The position numbers and the translations under genes were made by a program. DNA of 43,268 bases from Collinsella aerofaciens (lineage in GTDB: Bacteria > Actinomycetota > Coriobacteriia > Coriobacteriales > Coriobacteriaceae), in NCBI RefSeq assembly GCF_902364945.1, contig NZ_CABJFS010000013.1, positions 1-43,268 of the forward strand, given 5' to 3'. How positions within the stretch are numbered: the first letter of the stretch is position 1; each line of letters starts with the position of its first letter. A model generated the notes under the pieces. The model did no database searches and was not told the DNA's origin. It worked only from the letters and a program-made list of their open reading frames with translations. Of this stretch, positions 1-8,803 are shown in pieces.

Positions 1-265
1 AACGCGGGGCCCGTTCAGGCTGTTGCGTTGAGATTGAAAATCAACCTATTTGTTTAAACGTCTAGTTTTGTTACAAGCTGATTACATTCCAGTATTTTGG
101 CTGATTTGCTGCTGAGGATTGATAGCTGATCTATTTACATGACCGAATTGAGCACGCTGTTCATTATTGCCGGTTTTAAACAGACACAAATGTGCTCGGG
201 TTGAGGCTATTTCGTTTAAACAGATGGTGCTTGACTAATGGTAAGAAATATGCTCTAGCAAAGTA
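1..265. other. AT-rich non-coding left edge
   Basis: No coding region is supportable here. The stretch is clearly more AT-rich than the genes around it and contains GTTTAAAC at 52-59 and 214-221. It lies downstream of the leftward hypA, so it probably holds the 3' end of that transcript or the flank of a gene outside the window. Confidence 0.5.
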
Positions 266-317
266 GTCGTTAGGGACGTTCTTTAATGACTAGTCGTTTA
301 AGAACGTCCCCAACGAC
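266..317. repeat. Inverted pair of GTCCC-loop hairpins
   Basis: Two 25-nt hairpins face each other. The right one (293-317) has arms GTCGTT/AACGAC around a loop reading TAAGAACGTCCCC. The left one (266-290) is its near mirror image. The whole also forms an 18-bp inverted repeat (266-283 with 300-317, one mismatch). A second copy of the right hairpin at 15452-15476 has a compensatory arm change. The pair sits just past the hypA stop and may also act as a transcript end. Confidence 0.8.
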
Positions 318-321
318 TTAG

Positions 322-750
322 TTAGGCGATGTGGAGGGGGTTGGCGGCGTCGACGGCGTCGGGGGCATCGGATAGGCCGTCGGGGACAGCGTCTGTCGGG
401 TCCTCGTCGGGGGTCTCGATCCGCTTGATCATGACCTCCTGGCCCTGCAGCAGATAGGTCTCGCCGCTACCGCAATGGGGGCAGGTCTTGCCGTGCTCGA
501 CCGTCGCGTAGTCGCAGCCGCACGCCTCGCAATGCGTCACGGCCTCGACAGGCTCCACAATAAGCTCCGCGCCCTGCGTGATAGGCTTTTTATCTGCCGC
601 CCAGTGCCAAGCATCAAGCAGCAGATCGGGAACGACGCCCGAGACCTCGCCCAGGAGCAGCGTCACGCTCGAAACGCGACTCACGCCATTGGCGCGCGCC
701 ACATTCTCGACATCACGAATGATGTGGTAAACAATCCCGAGCTCGTGCAC
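322..750 (-). CDS. hypA: Hydrogenase nickel incorporation protein HypA
   Basis: HypA delivers nickel to the [NiFe]-hydrogenase large subunit together with HypB. The N-terminus MHELGI carries the family's nickel-binding His2-Glu3. Two CxxC-type pairs at about residues 73-93 (CEACGC and CPHC) form the structural zinc site. At 142 residues it is longer than the usual 113-120; the extra part is an acidic, Asp/Ala/Pro-rich C-terminal tail without a known role. The start is GTG, chosen because His-Glu must follow directly and GGAAGGAA lies 6 nt upstream. It begins 34 nt after the large oxidoreductase gene and is probably co-transcribed with it. The other hyp genes of this window are 29 kb away, and hypB is not in the window. 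Confidence 0.93.
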   Translation of the reverse strand: MHELGIVYHIIRDVENVARANGVSRVSSVTLLLGEVSGVVPDLLLDAWHWAADKKPITQGAELIVEPVEAVTHCEACGCDYATVEHGKTCPHCGSGETYLLQGQEVMIKRIETPDEDPTDAVPDGLSDAPDAVDAANPLHIA

Positions 751-784
751 TTTATGTTCCTTCCGCCGTTCCCGTTATGGCCAC

Positions 785-3562
785 TTACTTGCGACCGAAT
801 TTAATCTTGATCGCACGCTTCAAAGCGTACTTGCCCAGGCTTGGGAGCTTTTGCTCGTATTTGACCATCGTGGAGCACTCGGGGCGGTCGCGATCCAGAT
901 GGATGGCGTCAAACGCGCACTTGGTGGTGCACAAGCCGCAGCCGATGCACTTGTTGGGGTCGACGATCGAGGCGCCGCAGCCCAGGCAGCGGGCGGTCTC
1001 GGCGCGCACCTGTTCCTCGGTAAAGGTCTCGACGTACTCGCTAAACGGCGCGGCCTTCTCGCGCTCGCGGTCCACGTGGGCAACCTCGCGGCTCGCGTTG
1101 TCGTAGCTCTCGATCACGACGTCGTCACGGTCAAGCGCGGTGTAGCGGCGCTGGTTGCGGCCGATGGTGAGCGTGGAGCCCGGCTGCACAAAGCGGTGGA
1201 TGGACACAGCAGCCTCGTGACCGGCGGCGATGGCGTCGATGGCAAAGCTGGGACCGGTGTAGACATCGCCTCCCACAAAGATGTCGGGCTCGGCGGTCTG
1301 GTACGTCTGCGGATCGGCAAGGGCACCCTGGCCGCGGCCGAGCTCCACCTTGGAGCCAGCCAGCAGGTCGCCCCACACAATGGACTGGCCAATCGACATG
1401 ACGACACGGTCGGCATCGACACGGCGCAAGTCGTTCTCGTCATACTCGGGCGCAAAACGGCCCTCGTCGTCAAAGACACGCGTGCAGCGCTTGAAGGTGA
1501 TACCGCACACACGACCGGCCTCGTCCAGGTGAATCTCCTTGGGGCCCCAGCCGCAGCTGATGTGAGCGCCATCCTCGATGGCCTCGCGACGCTCCTCCTC
1601 GCTGGCAGGCATCTGGGCCTCGCTCTCCAGGCAGAACATCTCAACGTGCTCGGAACCCAGACGGCAGGCGTTGCGGGCGACATCGATAGCCACGTTGCCG
1701 CCGCCCACCACGATGGTGCGCCCGGGCAGCGCGTCGATCTTGCCGCTGTTGACCTCGCGCAAAAAGTCGACGGCCACGGTCACGTCCTCGGCATCCTCGC
1801 CCGGAATACCGGCAAGGCGGCCACCCTGGCAGCCAATGGCCACGTAAAAGGCCTTAAAGCCCTGCGCGCGAAGCTCGTCGAGCGTCACATCGCGACCGAC
1901 CTCCACGCCATAGCGGAACTCGGCGCCCATCAGGCGAATGACCTCGACCTCGGCCTCGATAACGTCCTTCTGCAGCTTAAAGCTCGGAATGCCATAGGTG
2001 AGCATGCCGCCCGGGCGCTCGTTCTTCTCGAACACGACGGGCTTGTAGCCCTTCTCGGCCAGGTAGAAAGCGCAGGACAGGCCGGCCGGACCGGCGCCGA
2101 TGATGGCGATCTTCTGGTCGAAGCCGCCGGCACGCGTCGGGGTCACCACAGGCGGGACATAGCGAGTCGCGGCATCCAGATCGCGCTGGGCGATAAACTT
2201 CTTGACCTCGTCGATAGCCACGGCCTCGTCCACGCGACCGCGGGTGCAGGCATCCTCGCAGCGGCGGTTGCACACACGGCCGCAGATAGCGGGCAGCGGG
2301 TTCTCGCGCTTGATGAGCGCCAGAGCCTCGTCGTAGCGGCCCTGCGCCGCAAGCTTTAAGTAGCCCTGAACGGCAACGTGAGCGGGGCAAGCCGTCTTGC
2401 AGGGCGCGGTGCCAGACTCGTGCGTCTCGATGCGGTTGTCGTTGCGGTAGTTGGGCGACCACTTGGTGTGATCCCACTTGGTGGCATCGGGCAGCTCCTG
2501 GCGCGGATACTCGGGCACGCGGCCGCCGGCCTTTTTGCTGCAGAGCTTCTGGCCCAGTTTGGCGGCGCCGGCCGGACACACCTCAACGCAGCGACCGCAG
2601 GCCACGCACTTGTCCTTCTCGACCTTGGCGACATAGGCTGAGCGCGACAGGTTGGGCGTGTTGAACAGCTGCGAAGTGCGCAGGGCGTAGCACACGTTGA
2701 CGTTGCAGTTGCAGATGGCGAAGATTTTGTTCTCACCGTCGATGTTGGTGATCTGGTGCACAAAGCCGTTGTCCTCGGCCTGGCGCAGGATGTCGTAGAC
2801 CTCCTCGCGCGTCACATAATGGCCGCGGTCGGTCTCGACCACGTAGTCGGCCATATCGCCCACGGCGATGCACCAATCGGCCGGGTCGTCGGCGCAGCCC
2901 TCTCCCATCACGCGACGGCTCGCGCGGCAGCTGCAGGTGCTGGCGGCATACTTACCCTCGTATTTGTCGAGCCAATGCTCGATATGCTCGATCGGCACCG
3001 AGGTGCTCGCGGCATCGATGGCCTTCTCGACCGGAATGACATGCATGCCGATGCCGGCACCGCCGGGCGGCACCATCGGCGTGGCCTTGGACAGCGGCCC
3101 CTTGGACGCCTGCTCAAAGAACTTGGCATAGACCGGATGCTCCTCGAGCTGGCTCACGCGCATGTTGAGGAACTCGGCGGAACCCGGCACCAGCATGGGC
3201 AGCACCCACTGCTTGGCGCGCTCGGGGTTTTCCCAGTTGTACTCGAGCAGACCCGTGTAGCTCATGTCGTCGAGCATTTTTTCGATCTGGGCCTCGGGCA
3301 TGCCGGTGATCTTGACCATCTCGGGCAGCGTGTAGGGGCGGCGCATCTTCATCTTGCAGAGCACTTCGGCCTGCTCGTCGGTCGCGGCCTCGGCAAACGA
3401 CCAGTACTCGTAGCCCAGCAGCTCATCGCGGTGCAGCAGGCGGTTGGTGCAGTGCTCGCATAGTTTGACGATGGCCTCGCGCGGATGCTCCGGTATCGGC
3501 GGCACGAACTCCGCGCCGATATCGGGCTCGGTATAGCTAATCCCCGGTCCGTTGAGAATCAT
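785..3562 (-). CDS. Multi-[4Fe-4S] FAD/NAD(P)-dependent oxidoreductase (GltD-like)
   Basis: A 925-residue cytoplasmic electron-transfer protein. From the N-terminus: an alpha-helical region with conserved Cys groups (CSCR near 205-210, CNCNVNVC near 280); a ferredoxin-type CVACGRCVEVCP near 318-330; a GltD/DPD-type N-terminal [4Fe-4S] domain with CGRVCNRRC near 430; an FAD Rossmann motif GAGPAGLS near 487; a NAD(P) motif GGGNVA near 620; and a C-terminal ferredoxin CIGCGLCTTKC near 874. The core matches the NADPH-dependent glutamate synthase small-subunit family, which moves electrons between NAD(P)H and Fe-S partners. ATG at 3562 was chosen over an in-frame codon seven residues upstream because AGAAGGGA lies 5 nt before it. 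It is divergent from a TetR gene with twin palindromes between them and is followed by hypA. The physiological substrate is unknown. Confidence 0.85.
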   Translation of the reverse strand: MILNGPGISYTEPDIGAEFVPPIPEHPREAIVKLCEHCTNRLLHRDELLGYEYWSFAEAATDEQAEVLCKMKMRRPYTLPEMVKITGMPEAQIEKMLDDMSYTGLLEYNWENPERAKQWVLPMLVPGSAEFLNMRVSQLEEHPVYAKFFEQASKGPLSKATPMVPPGGAGIGMHVIPVEKAIDAASTSVPIEHIEHWLDKYEGKYAASTCSCRASRRVMGEGCADDPADWCIAVGDMADYVVETDRGHYVTREEVYDILRQAEDNGFVHQITNIDGENKIFAICNCNVNVCYALRTSQLFNTPNLSRSAYVAKVEKDKCVACGRCVEVCPAGAAKLGQKLCSKKAGGRVPEYPRQELPDATKWDHTKWSPNYRNDNRIETHESGTAPCKTACPAHVAVQGYLKLAAQGRYDEALALIKRENPLPAICGRVCNRRCEDACTRGRVDEAVAIDEVKKFIAQRDLDAATRYVPPVVTPTRAGGFDQKIAIIGAGPAGLSCAFYLAEKGYKPVVFEKNERPGGMLTYGIPSFKLQKDVIEAEVEVIRLMGAEFRYGVEVGRDVTLDELRAQGFKAFYVAIGCQGGRLAGIPGEDAEDVTVAVDFLREVNSGKIDALPGRTIVVGGGNVAIDVARNACRLGSEHVEMFCLESEAQMPASEEERREAIEDGAHISCGWGPKEIHLDEAGRVCGITFKRCTRVFDDEGRFAPEYDENDLRRVDADRVVMSIGQSIVWGDLLAGSKVELGRGQGALADPQTYQTAEPDIFVGGDVYTGPSFAIDAIAAGHEAAVSIHRFVQPGSTLTIGRNQRRYTALDRDDVVIESYDNASREVAHVDREREKAAPFSEYVETFTEEQVRAETARCLGCGASIVDPNKCIGCGLCTTKCAFDAIHLDRDRPECSTMVKYEQKLPSLGKYALKRAIKIKFGRK

Positions 3563-3653
3563 GGTTGTCCCTTCTCTTGCCACAGCCCGGCGAGACCGCG
3601 GCGCCCCTCTTTGTACGGGTTCGACATGCCCCCATGCCGTTCACCCGCTATTG

Positions 3654-3691
3654 TTGACATTGTGTCAAAAACAGTATTGACGAACCGTCAA
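3654..3691. promoter_or_regulatory. Twin 15-bp palindromes, putative TetR operators
   Basis: TTGACA-TTG-TGTCAA (3654-3668) and TTGACG-AAC-CGTCAA (3677-3691) are perfect palindromes of the same type, with centres 23 bp apart. They lie between the divergent oxidoreductase and TetR genes. An outer pair ATTGTTGAC/GTCAACAAT frames both. The TTGAC half-sites resemble -35 boxes, so binding would block transcription. The regulator at 3751 is the natural candidate. Confidence 0.75.
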
Positions 3692-3750
3692 CAATATTCA
3701 AGACTGTTAGGCGAACGGTCGGGCCCAAACGGACGAAAGGCGGCAAACGC

Positions 3751-4413
3751 ATGAGCGATGGCATAGCAAACATCTCTGTGGTCGACGCCGTCCCCGCGCC
3801 TGACAGCGCGGCGAAACGCCTGACGGGCGACGAGCGCCGTCGCGAGATCCTCGCCGCTGTGCGCGCCGTGAGCGCCGAGCTGGGTGTGTCCCATCTTTCG
3901 GTATCGGCCGTGACCAAGCGGGCTGGCTGCACGCGCTCGCTGTTCTACCACTACTTTGCCGATATGGACGCCGCCGTCACCGCCGTTATGGACGAGGCGA
4001 TCGACGGCTTTATCGCCGAGCTCGAGCAGTGGAACGCCAGCCGCACGGTTGGCGACATCGAAGGCGCACTCGACACCGTCGCTCCGCTCTTTAAGCGCCT
4101 GGTCGTGAGCGGCCACGAGTTGCCGAGCACGCTCACCTCAAGCAGCGGCGCGCTCTACGGCGGCTTTTTGCACAACGTGGTCCAGCGCGTGGCGCAGTAT
4201 ATCTGCGACACCACCGTGGTGGATTTTGTCGCCCATCATGAGCTACGCATCGACCATGTCTACGAGACGTTCTACACCCTCATCATGGGGTTATTGATGT
4301 ATATCCGCACGCACCCCGATGTGCCCGACGAGACGGTCAAGGAAATCATCGCCTCGACACTCCACATCGAGGGCTATACCGCCAAGTATCCGGAGCGCAA
4401 GCCCCGGAACTGA
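3751..4413 (+). CDS. TetR/AcrR-family transcriptional regulator
   Basis: A 220-residue one-domain regulator. The TetR helix-turn-helix spans about residues 28-75: REILAAVRAV, then LSVSAVTKRAGCTRSLFYHYF, the family signature. The remainder is a helical ligand-binding domain of unknown specificity, with a His-rich stretch (FVAHHELRIDH) that could bind metal or a cofactor. It is divergent from the large oxidoreductase and 63 nt upstream of the DUF5692 gene on the same strand. It probably represses one or both through the twin palindromes at 3654-3691. The start ATG has a modest AAGGCGG upstream. Confidence 0.88.
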   Translation: MSDGIANISVVDAVPAPDSAAKRLTGDERRREILAAVRAVSAELGVSHLSVSAVTKRAGCTRSLFYHYFADMDAAVTAVMDEAIDGFIAELEQWNASRTVGDIEGALDTVAPLFKRLVVSGHELPSTLTSSSGALYGGFLHNVVQRVAQYICDTTVVDFVAHHELRIDHVYETFYTLIMGLLMYIRTHPDVPDETVKEIIASTLHIEGYTAKYPERKPRN

Positions 4414-4476
4414 CGACATTTGGCCAAACTGCCCGCGATCGGAAGAGGGGCCGCGGGCGTGTGAAAGGAGAGCAGC

Positions 4477-5484
4477 ATGCTGTTCGATGTTTGGGGTAGC
4501 GATACCCTTATCCACTGGGCCGGCTGGGCCATGGTCTTTATTGGCCTCATCGTGCTCAACGAGGTCGGCCGCCGCACTAAGTTGGGCGCGGCAATCATCT
4601 TTGGCGTGGCTCCGCTGGCCATGACCATCTACTGCGTCGCCATCGCCATCGGCGTTTCGCAGGGTGCCGAGTGGGCGCTCACCAACCCCACCCATGTGTA
4701 CCAGAACAGCTGGTTCCACTACGCCAAGGTATACGCGGCACTGGCCGGTTGCTGGGGCTTCATTGCCATTAAGTACCAGTGGGGAAAGATCGGCAAGGCG
4801 CATTGGTTCCGCGCGTGGCCGTTTGTGATCGTCGCCATCAACATCATGATCGCCGTCGTGTCCGACTTTGAGAGCGCCTATCACTTCTTTGTCCTGGGCC
4901 AGTCCGCTTGGGTCACCTCCGAAGGTGCTACGCAGCTGGCCGGCTGGAACAACGTGTTCAACGGCATCGCCGGTATCATCAACATCTTCTGCATGACCGG
5001 TTGGTGGAGCGTCTACGCCTCCGAGGACAAGACCGACATGCTGTGGCCCGACATGACCTGGGTCTACATCATCGCCTACGATATCTGGAACTTCTGCTAC
5101 ACCTACAACTGCCTGCCCACCCACTCCTGGTTCTGCGGCTTTGCGCTGCTGCTGGCGCCCACCGTCGCCGCCTTTATCTGGAACAAGGGCGGCTGGATTC
5201 AGAACCGCGCCTTTACGCTGGCCATTTGGTGCATGTTTGCCCAGGTGTTCCCGTTCTTCCAGGAGGAGTCCATCTTTGTGACCCACTCCACGCTCGACCC
5301 CGTCGCCGCCACCGCGGTCTCGATCGCCGCGCTGATCGCCAACGTCGCCGCAATCATCTACATCGCCTACCGTGCCAAGAAGCTCGGCCGCAACCCCTAT
5401 AAGCAGGATGTCTTTGAGGGCACCAGCGATTGGGAGAAGGCCACAGCTCGCCGCTCCAAGGTCGATTACGCGCACGCCGAGTAA
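4477..5484 (+). CDS. DUF5692-like polytopic membrane protein
   Basis: A 335-residue, very hydrophobic, Trp- and aromatic-rich protein with about eight predicted membrane spans. The first spans about residues 12-30 (IHWAGWAMVFIGLIVL) and the last 285-310. The C-terminal tail is charged and cytoplasmic. It resembles the DUF5692 family known from anaerobic Coriobacteriia; the function is unknown. ATG at 4477 follows AAAGGAG by 6 nt. It is co-directional with the TetR gene and ends before a strong terminator at 5555. Its placement beside a redox flavoprotein suggests, but does not show, a role in transporting or reducing a shared substrate. Confidence 0.75.
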   Translation: MLFDVWGSDTLIHWAGWAMVFIGLIVLNEVGRRTKLGAAIIFGVAPLAMTIYCVAIAIGVSQGAEWALTNPTHVYQNSWFHYAKVYAALAGCWGFIAIKYQWGKIGKAHWFRAWPFVIVAINIMIAVVSDFESAYHFFVLGQSAWVTSEGATQLAGWNNVFNGIAGIINIFCMTGWWSVYASEDKTDMLWPDMTWVYIIAYDIWNFCYTYNCLPTHSWFCGFALLLAPTVAAFIWNKGGWIQNRAFTLAIWCMFAQVFPFFQEESIFVTHSTLDPVAATAVSIAALIANVAAIIYIAYRAKKLGRNPYKQDVFEGTSDWEKATARRSKVDYAHAE

Positions 5485-5554
5485 CATGCCCGGTGCACAT
5501 GCCGCTTGAATGTGAAGTCGCCTGGCCGACTCCGCGCAATGCAACGTATTGCAT

Positions 5555-5594
5555 GCCCCCGGAAAGCGATTTGTCCGCTTTCCGGGGGCTTTTT
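5555..5594 (+). terminator. Rho-independent terminator after DUF5692 gene
   Basis: Perfect 14-bp stem (GCCCCCGGAAAGCG at 5555-5568 with 5576-5589), 7-nt loop, then TTTTT. A small palindrome, ATGCAA-CGTA-TTGCAT, sits directly upstream. Confidence 0.92.
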
Positions 5595-5715
5595 GCTGCC
5601 GCGAGGATGCGGCCGAACGATGCGCTCAGGTTAAATCGGATCTTATATTTCGTATGCGCTTTATATGGCTCCATTTTTGGGTACAGTGTTGAGCCGATAT
5701 TGCATTGGGGGATAT

Positions 5716-7197
5716 ATGAGCGATGAGACGTATGGCCGCGAGGATGCGGCCCAGGATGCGGAAGCATGTGCCGAAGCCCTGGAGAGCCTTGACCGGATCG
5801 CGCTGGACGAGCTCTCGTTTAGCGATTCGGTCGTCGACGCGCAGGACGAGGTGCACGAAGACACTGAGGACGAAGGCAGCGACGCCAAAGACGCTCCTGA
5901 CGAAGCCGAAGAGGACGATAGCGAGGCCGACGACCAGCCCGGATCCGACACGGGCGAGGAAACCGTCTTGCTCGACAGCTTGCCGGCCGAGGATTCGCTG
6001 ACCCGTGAGCTTCCTGGCCTAGGTTCCGCACCAGCCGTGGACGAGACCATCGCCATGGGCGATATTCCCCTGCCGTCCGTTCCCTCGGCACGCGAGGCCG
6101 AGGTTCGTCATCGTAAGATGTCGCCCAAGCGCCGCAACCTGATGGTTGCCGGCGTTGTGGCCGTCGCGCTCGTCGCCGGCGGCGCAGGCTATGCTGCCTG
6201 GAACGGATATCAGCAAGAGCAGGCTACCGCTGTCGCCGCCAATGCGCACACGATGATGTCGGTGCAAATTGGCGTGCATGCCGCGGGCCTCGACTGCTCA
6301 ACTGGCTCCAAGATTCCCGTGCAGGTGAGCGGGCAGGATTCCGACGGTTCTTCCGTGAGCGAAACACTCTACGTTGATGAGCACGGTCGTGGCATTAAGC
6401 TGCTGCCCGGCGATTACACGTTCTCCATCGCCGCCTCCCCCATCGCGGCGGACGGCACCATCTATACCGTCCCGACCACCAAGACGCAGGTCACCGTTAA
6501 GAGCGATGGACAGGATTTAAGTGCCCAGGTCACCTTTAAGCTCAAGGTGCCTTCGGCCGACACGGTAACCGACGACCAGATCGATGCCGCCGCCAAATAT
6601 GCCGAGGAGGGAGGCGCGAGCTCCGCCGCCACCGCCAAGGTGCTCCAGCAGGCGGCAACCGCGCGGCGCGACGCCGCCGTCAATGCCGTGAGCGCGCAAA
6701 AGGCACAGGCAGCCCGCGATGCTGACGCTCGCCACAAGGCAACCGACCTCTACCAGCTCGATATCCCCGTCGAGTGGTACGGCAAGGTCGAGACTTGGCA
6801 AAATGGCAGCACGCTATGCATCTATCTTGCCGGCGACAGCGATACGCCGATTGTGACGCTCGTCGCGGTGCGCGAGGGCGAGAGCTTTACGCCCGATGAG
6901 GGCGATACGGTTTTGGGTGCGGCCAATCTAGGCAACGGTTATACCGTCTACGCCAGCGGCCCCGTCTATCCGTACGTGGTGCCCCAGACCATCAACGGAC
7001 GGACGCAGAATCCCGTGTCAACCTACCCCATGGACACGGCCATTGAGCTTGTCGAGCTCACGACCGGTAACCGCTACACCTATAGCCAGATCAAGAACGT
7101 ACTGGTCGGCAAAGACGGCAAGGCAGACGCCGCGACCAAACTCGAGACCGACTACCTCGCCCAGATTCTCCTGCCGAGCATCAAGGCCCAGGACTAG
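5716..7197 (+). CDS. Single-span membrane protein, unknown function
   Basis: No family was recognised. The first 135 of 493 residues are strongly acidic, rich in Asp, Glu, Ala and Ser, and lack a signal peptide. A basic patch (KMSPKRR) precedes one membrane span at about residues 140-160 (LMVAGVVAVALVAGGAGYAA). The outer part has a beta-rich region, then an Ala/Lys/Gln helical stretch around 300-345, probably coiled coil, and a C-terminal globular region. The topology is N-in, C-out. ATG at 5716 follows GGGGGA; an upstream in-frame ATG lacks a ribosome-binding site. It could be an envelope or stress-sensing protein, which is inference only. It converges with the ATPase gene at 7242. Confidence 0.75.
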   Translation: MSDETYGREDAAQDAEACAEALESLDRIALDELSFSDSVVDAQDEVHEDTEDEGSDAKDAPDEAEEDDSEADDQPGSDTGEETVLLDSLPAEDSLTRELPGLGSAPAVDETIAMGDIPLPSVPSAREAEVRHRKMSPKRRNLMVAGVVAVALVAGGAGYAAWNGYQQEQATAVAANAHTMMSVQIGVHAAGLDCSTGSKIPVQVSGQDSDGSSVSETLYVDEHGRGIKLLPGDYTFSIAASPIAADGTIYTVPTTKTQVTVKSDGQDLSAQVTFKLKVPSADTVTDDQIDAAAKYAEEGGASSAATAKVLQQAATARRDAAVNAVSAQKAQAARDADARHKATDLYQLDIPVEWYGKVETWQNGSTLCIYLAGDSDTPIVTLVAVREGESFTPDEGDTVLGAANLGNGYTVYASGPVYPYVVPQTINGRTQNPVSTYPMDTAIELVELTTGNRYTYSQIKNVLVGKDGKADAATKLETDYLAQILLPSIKAQD

Positions 7198-7241
7198 CGG
7201 ACCATGACACCTGAGTCCTGGCCTCGCAAATCCATAGACGA

Positions 7242-8594
7242 TTAGGAAAGGAGCCACTTCCATGCGGGCACAGCATGTACCACGCCGTGTTTGCATGGAA
7301 TATCGGCCTGCTCATCCATGGTAACGATTACCGACTCGCCAAGATCAAACTGGGCCATCGCGGCATCGAGCGCGGCAATTTCGCGCTCGCGCGTTTTCTC
7401 GCTTGTCATATCCACACTTACCTGAATCAGGCCGTAAGCCTGCATGAGCAGTGCATCCCCAGCCACAAAGTCCACCTCATGGCTTTTATTCTTATCTTTA
7501 ATCAGCAGGCGGCAAACCGAACCGGGCCGCACGGCGGGGGTCCTTCTTCTGAGCGCATTGAACACCGCGGTCTCGAGCCTCTGACCATGATCCAATGCCG
7601 ATGCGGGGGAGAACGCTCCGAACATCGCAGGATCGACGGCGTAGACCTTAGACGCAGACCGCGTATTATTTGCAAGCGAACGCGTGAACTCCGGCACCGA
7701 AAACAGCAGGTAGGCGTCCTCGTAATACTCAAGTAAGTCGCTGAGCGTATTTCGACTGACGGATATCTGTCTGCTCTTGAACTCGTTGTACACTTTGTTC
7801 ACTGACAGCTCTCGTCCCGAAGATGCCATGCACCGCGCCAGAAACAGCGAGGCCAAACGGGGGTTCTTGACGTCGTAACGTTCAACGACGTCCATGGCGA
7901 CCGTTCGCGACGCATATTCCTGTAGCAGCTGAATCGCGTCTGCGGGCGTCTGCTCAAGTGTCGCGATGAATCCCCCTCGCTCGAGATATCCGACCAGATG
8001 GTGTCGGAGCAACGCTGCAGCGCTTGAGGAGAAGGGCGCGTTCGACTCAGGAACGCCCCCCGTCTTATATCGGACGTATTCCGAAAAACTCAACGGAAAA
8101 AGCTCTCGCACAAGAGAACGGCCCCTGAACTCGCTCTTAAGTTCTGAGGACAGCATCTTAGAAGAAGATCCCGTCACGTAAACGGTCGCCTTCTCCGTAT
8201 CGACCACGCGTCGCAGAAACGCACCCCATTCGGGTATTTCCTGGATCTCGTCAAAGAAAAGGTAGGCGCCCTCGCCTCGAGCAGCAGGATATAGTGCATA
8301 GAATGTATCGAGCACGTCCGCTAGTAGCGATGGCTCATACGGACGCAAGCGCTCATCCTCAAAATTGAAATATAGCATCCGGTCAAGCTCGACGCCTTGG
8401 CCCTGAAGCCGCCGTATCTCCTGATACAGGCGATACGTCTTTCCACAACGACGGGCGCCCACAATCACATATACGATGTTGTCGCGCTTTGGCTCCTGCG
8501 GGTTGCCCAGATCAAGGTCGCGCTCAAAGACCTGCGGAATCCCCTGTTGCTCAAAGTCCTTTATTTTTTGAGCCACCAAGTCGTTGAATGCCAT
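7242..8594 (-). CDS. AAA_14/DUF4143-type ATPase
   Basis: A 450-residue cytoplasmic ATPase. The Walker A motif is VGARRCGKTY (about 46-55) and Walker B is LFFDEIQ (about 112-118), followed by sensor-1-like VTGSSSKML. The C-terminal half is the DUF4143 domain, with a PD-(D/E)XK-like core around HEVDFVAGD (about 373-381). Such proteins are common and variable in anaerobes and are sometimes linked to mobile or defence regions; the substrate is unknown. The base composition is more AT-rich than neighbouring genes, which would fit acquisition. No toxin, antitoxin or restriction partner lies beside it. A 25-bp perfect inverted repeat covers its promoter. Confidence 0.88.
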   Translation of the reverse strand: MAFNDLVAQKIKDFEQQGIPQVFERDLDLGNPQEPKRDNIVYVIVGARRCGKTYRLYQEIRRLQGQGVELDRMLYFNFEDERLRPYEPSLLADVLDTFYALYPAARGEGAYLFFDEIQEIPEWGAFLRRVVDTEKATVYVTGSSSKMLSSELKSEFRGRSLVRELFPLSFSEYVRYKTGGVPESNAPFSSSAAALLRHHLVGYLERGGFIATLEQTPADAIQLLQEYASRTVAMDVVERYDVKNPRLASLFLARCMASSGRELSVNKVYNEFKSRQISVSRNTLSDLLEYYEDAYLLFSVPEFTRSLANNTRSASKVYAVDPAMFGAFSPASALDHGQRLETAVFNALRRRTPAVRPGSVCRLLIKDKNKSHEVDFVAGDALLMQAYGLIQVSVDMTSEKTREREIAALDAAMAQFDLGESVIVTMDEQADIPCKHGVVHAVPAWKWLLS

Positions 8595-8602
8595 AATTCT
8601 CC

Positions 8603-8662
8603 AATCTTGCTCTCCTGCTAATCAAGATTATAACGATTCTTGATTAGCAGGAGAGCAAGATT
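8603..8662. promoter_or_regulatory. 25-bp perfect inverted repeat over ATPase promoter
   Basis: Arms 8603-8627 and 8638-8662 are exactly complementary around a 10-nt spacer. On the minus strand the spacer holds TATAAT (8627-8632), a good -10 box about 33 nt before the ATPase start. The sub-motif TCTTGATT occurs once more at 8669-8676. It could be an operator or a transcript hairpin. Confidence 0.8.
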
Positions 8663-8766
8663 ATGCGTATCTTGATTAATGGATAAGCAAGTTTTCTATT
8701 AGTGGCCCCTCCCGGAGGATATCGAGCGGCCGAGGGGGCAGGCATGAACGCCTCTAGCCGAAAACA

Positions 8767-8803
8767 AAGTAGCTAAAAAAGCCCCGTCCCAAATGAGCTA
8801 CTT
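8767..8803. repeat. GTCCC-loop hairpin after small gene
   Basis: Arms AAGTAGCT/AGCTACTT (8 bp, perfect) surround a 21-nt loop containing GCCCCGTCCC. The right arm overlaps the stop codon of the small gene at 8802. Read on the minus strand it is followed by TTTGTTTT, so it may also terminate transcription. Confidence 0.75.

Noticed and set aside
1..265. Partial hydrogenase or other gene at the left edge
   Set aside because: The first 265 bases are AT-rich with stops in all frames at short intervals and show no recognisable peptide.
5539..5554. Operator palindrome ATGCAA-CGTA-TTGCAT
   Set aside because: It lies just before a terminator stem at the end of a transcript, where an operator is unlikely. 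Kept only as a note in the terminator entry.
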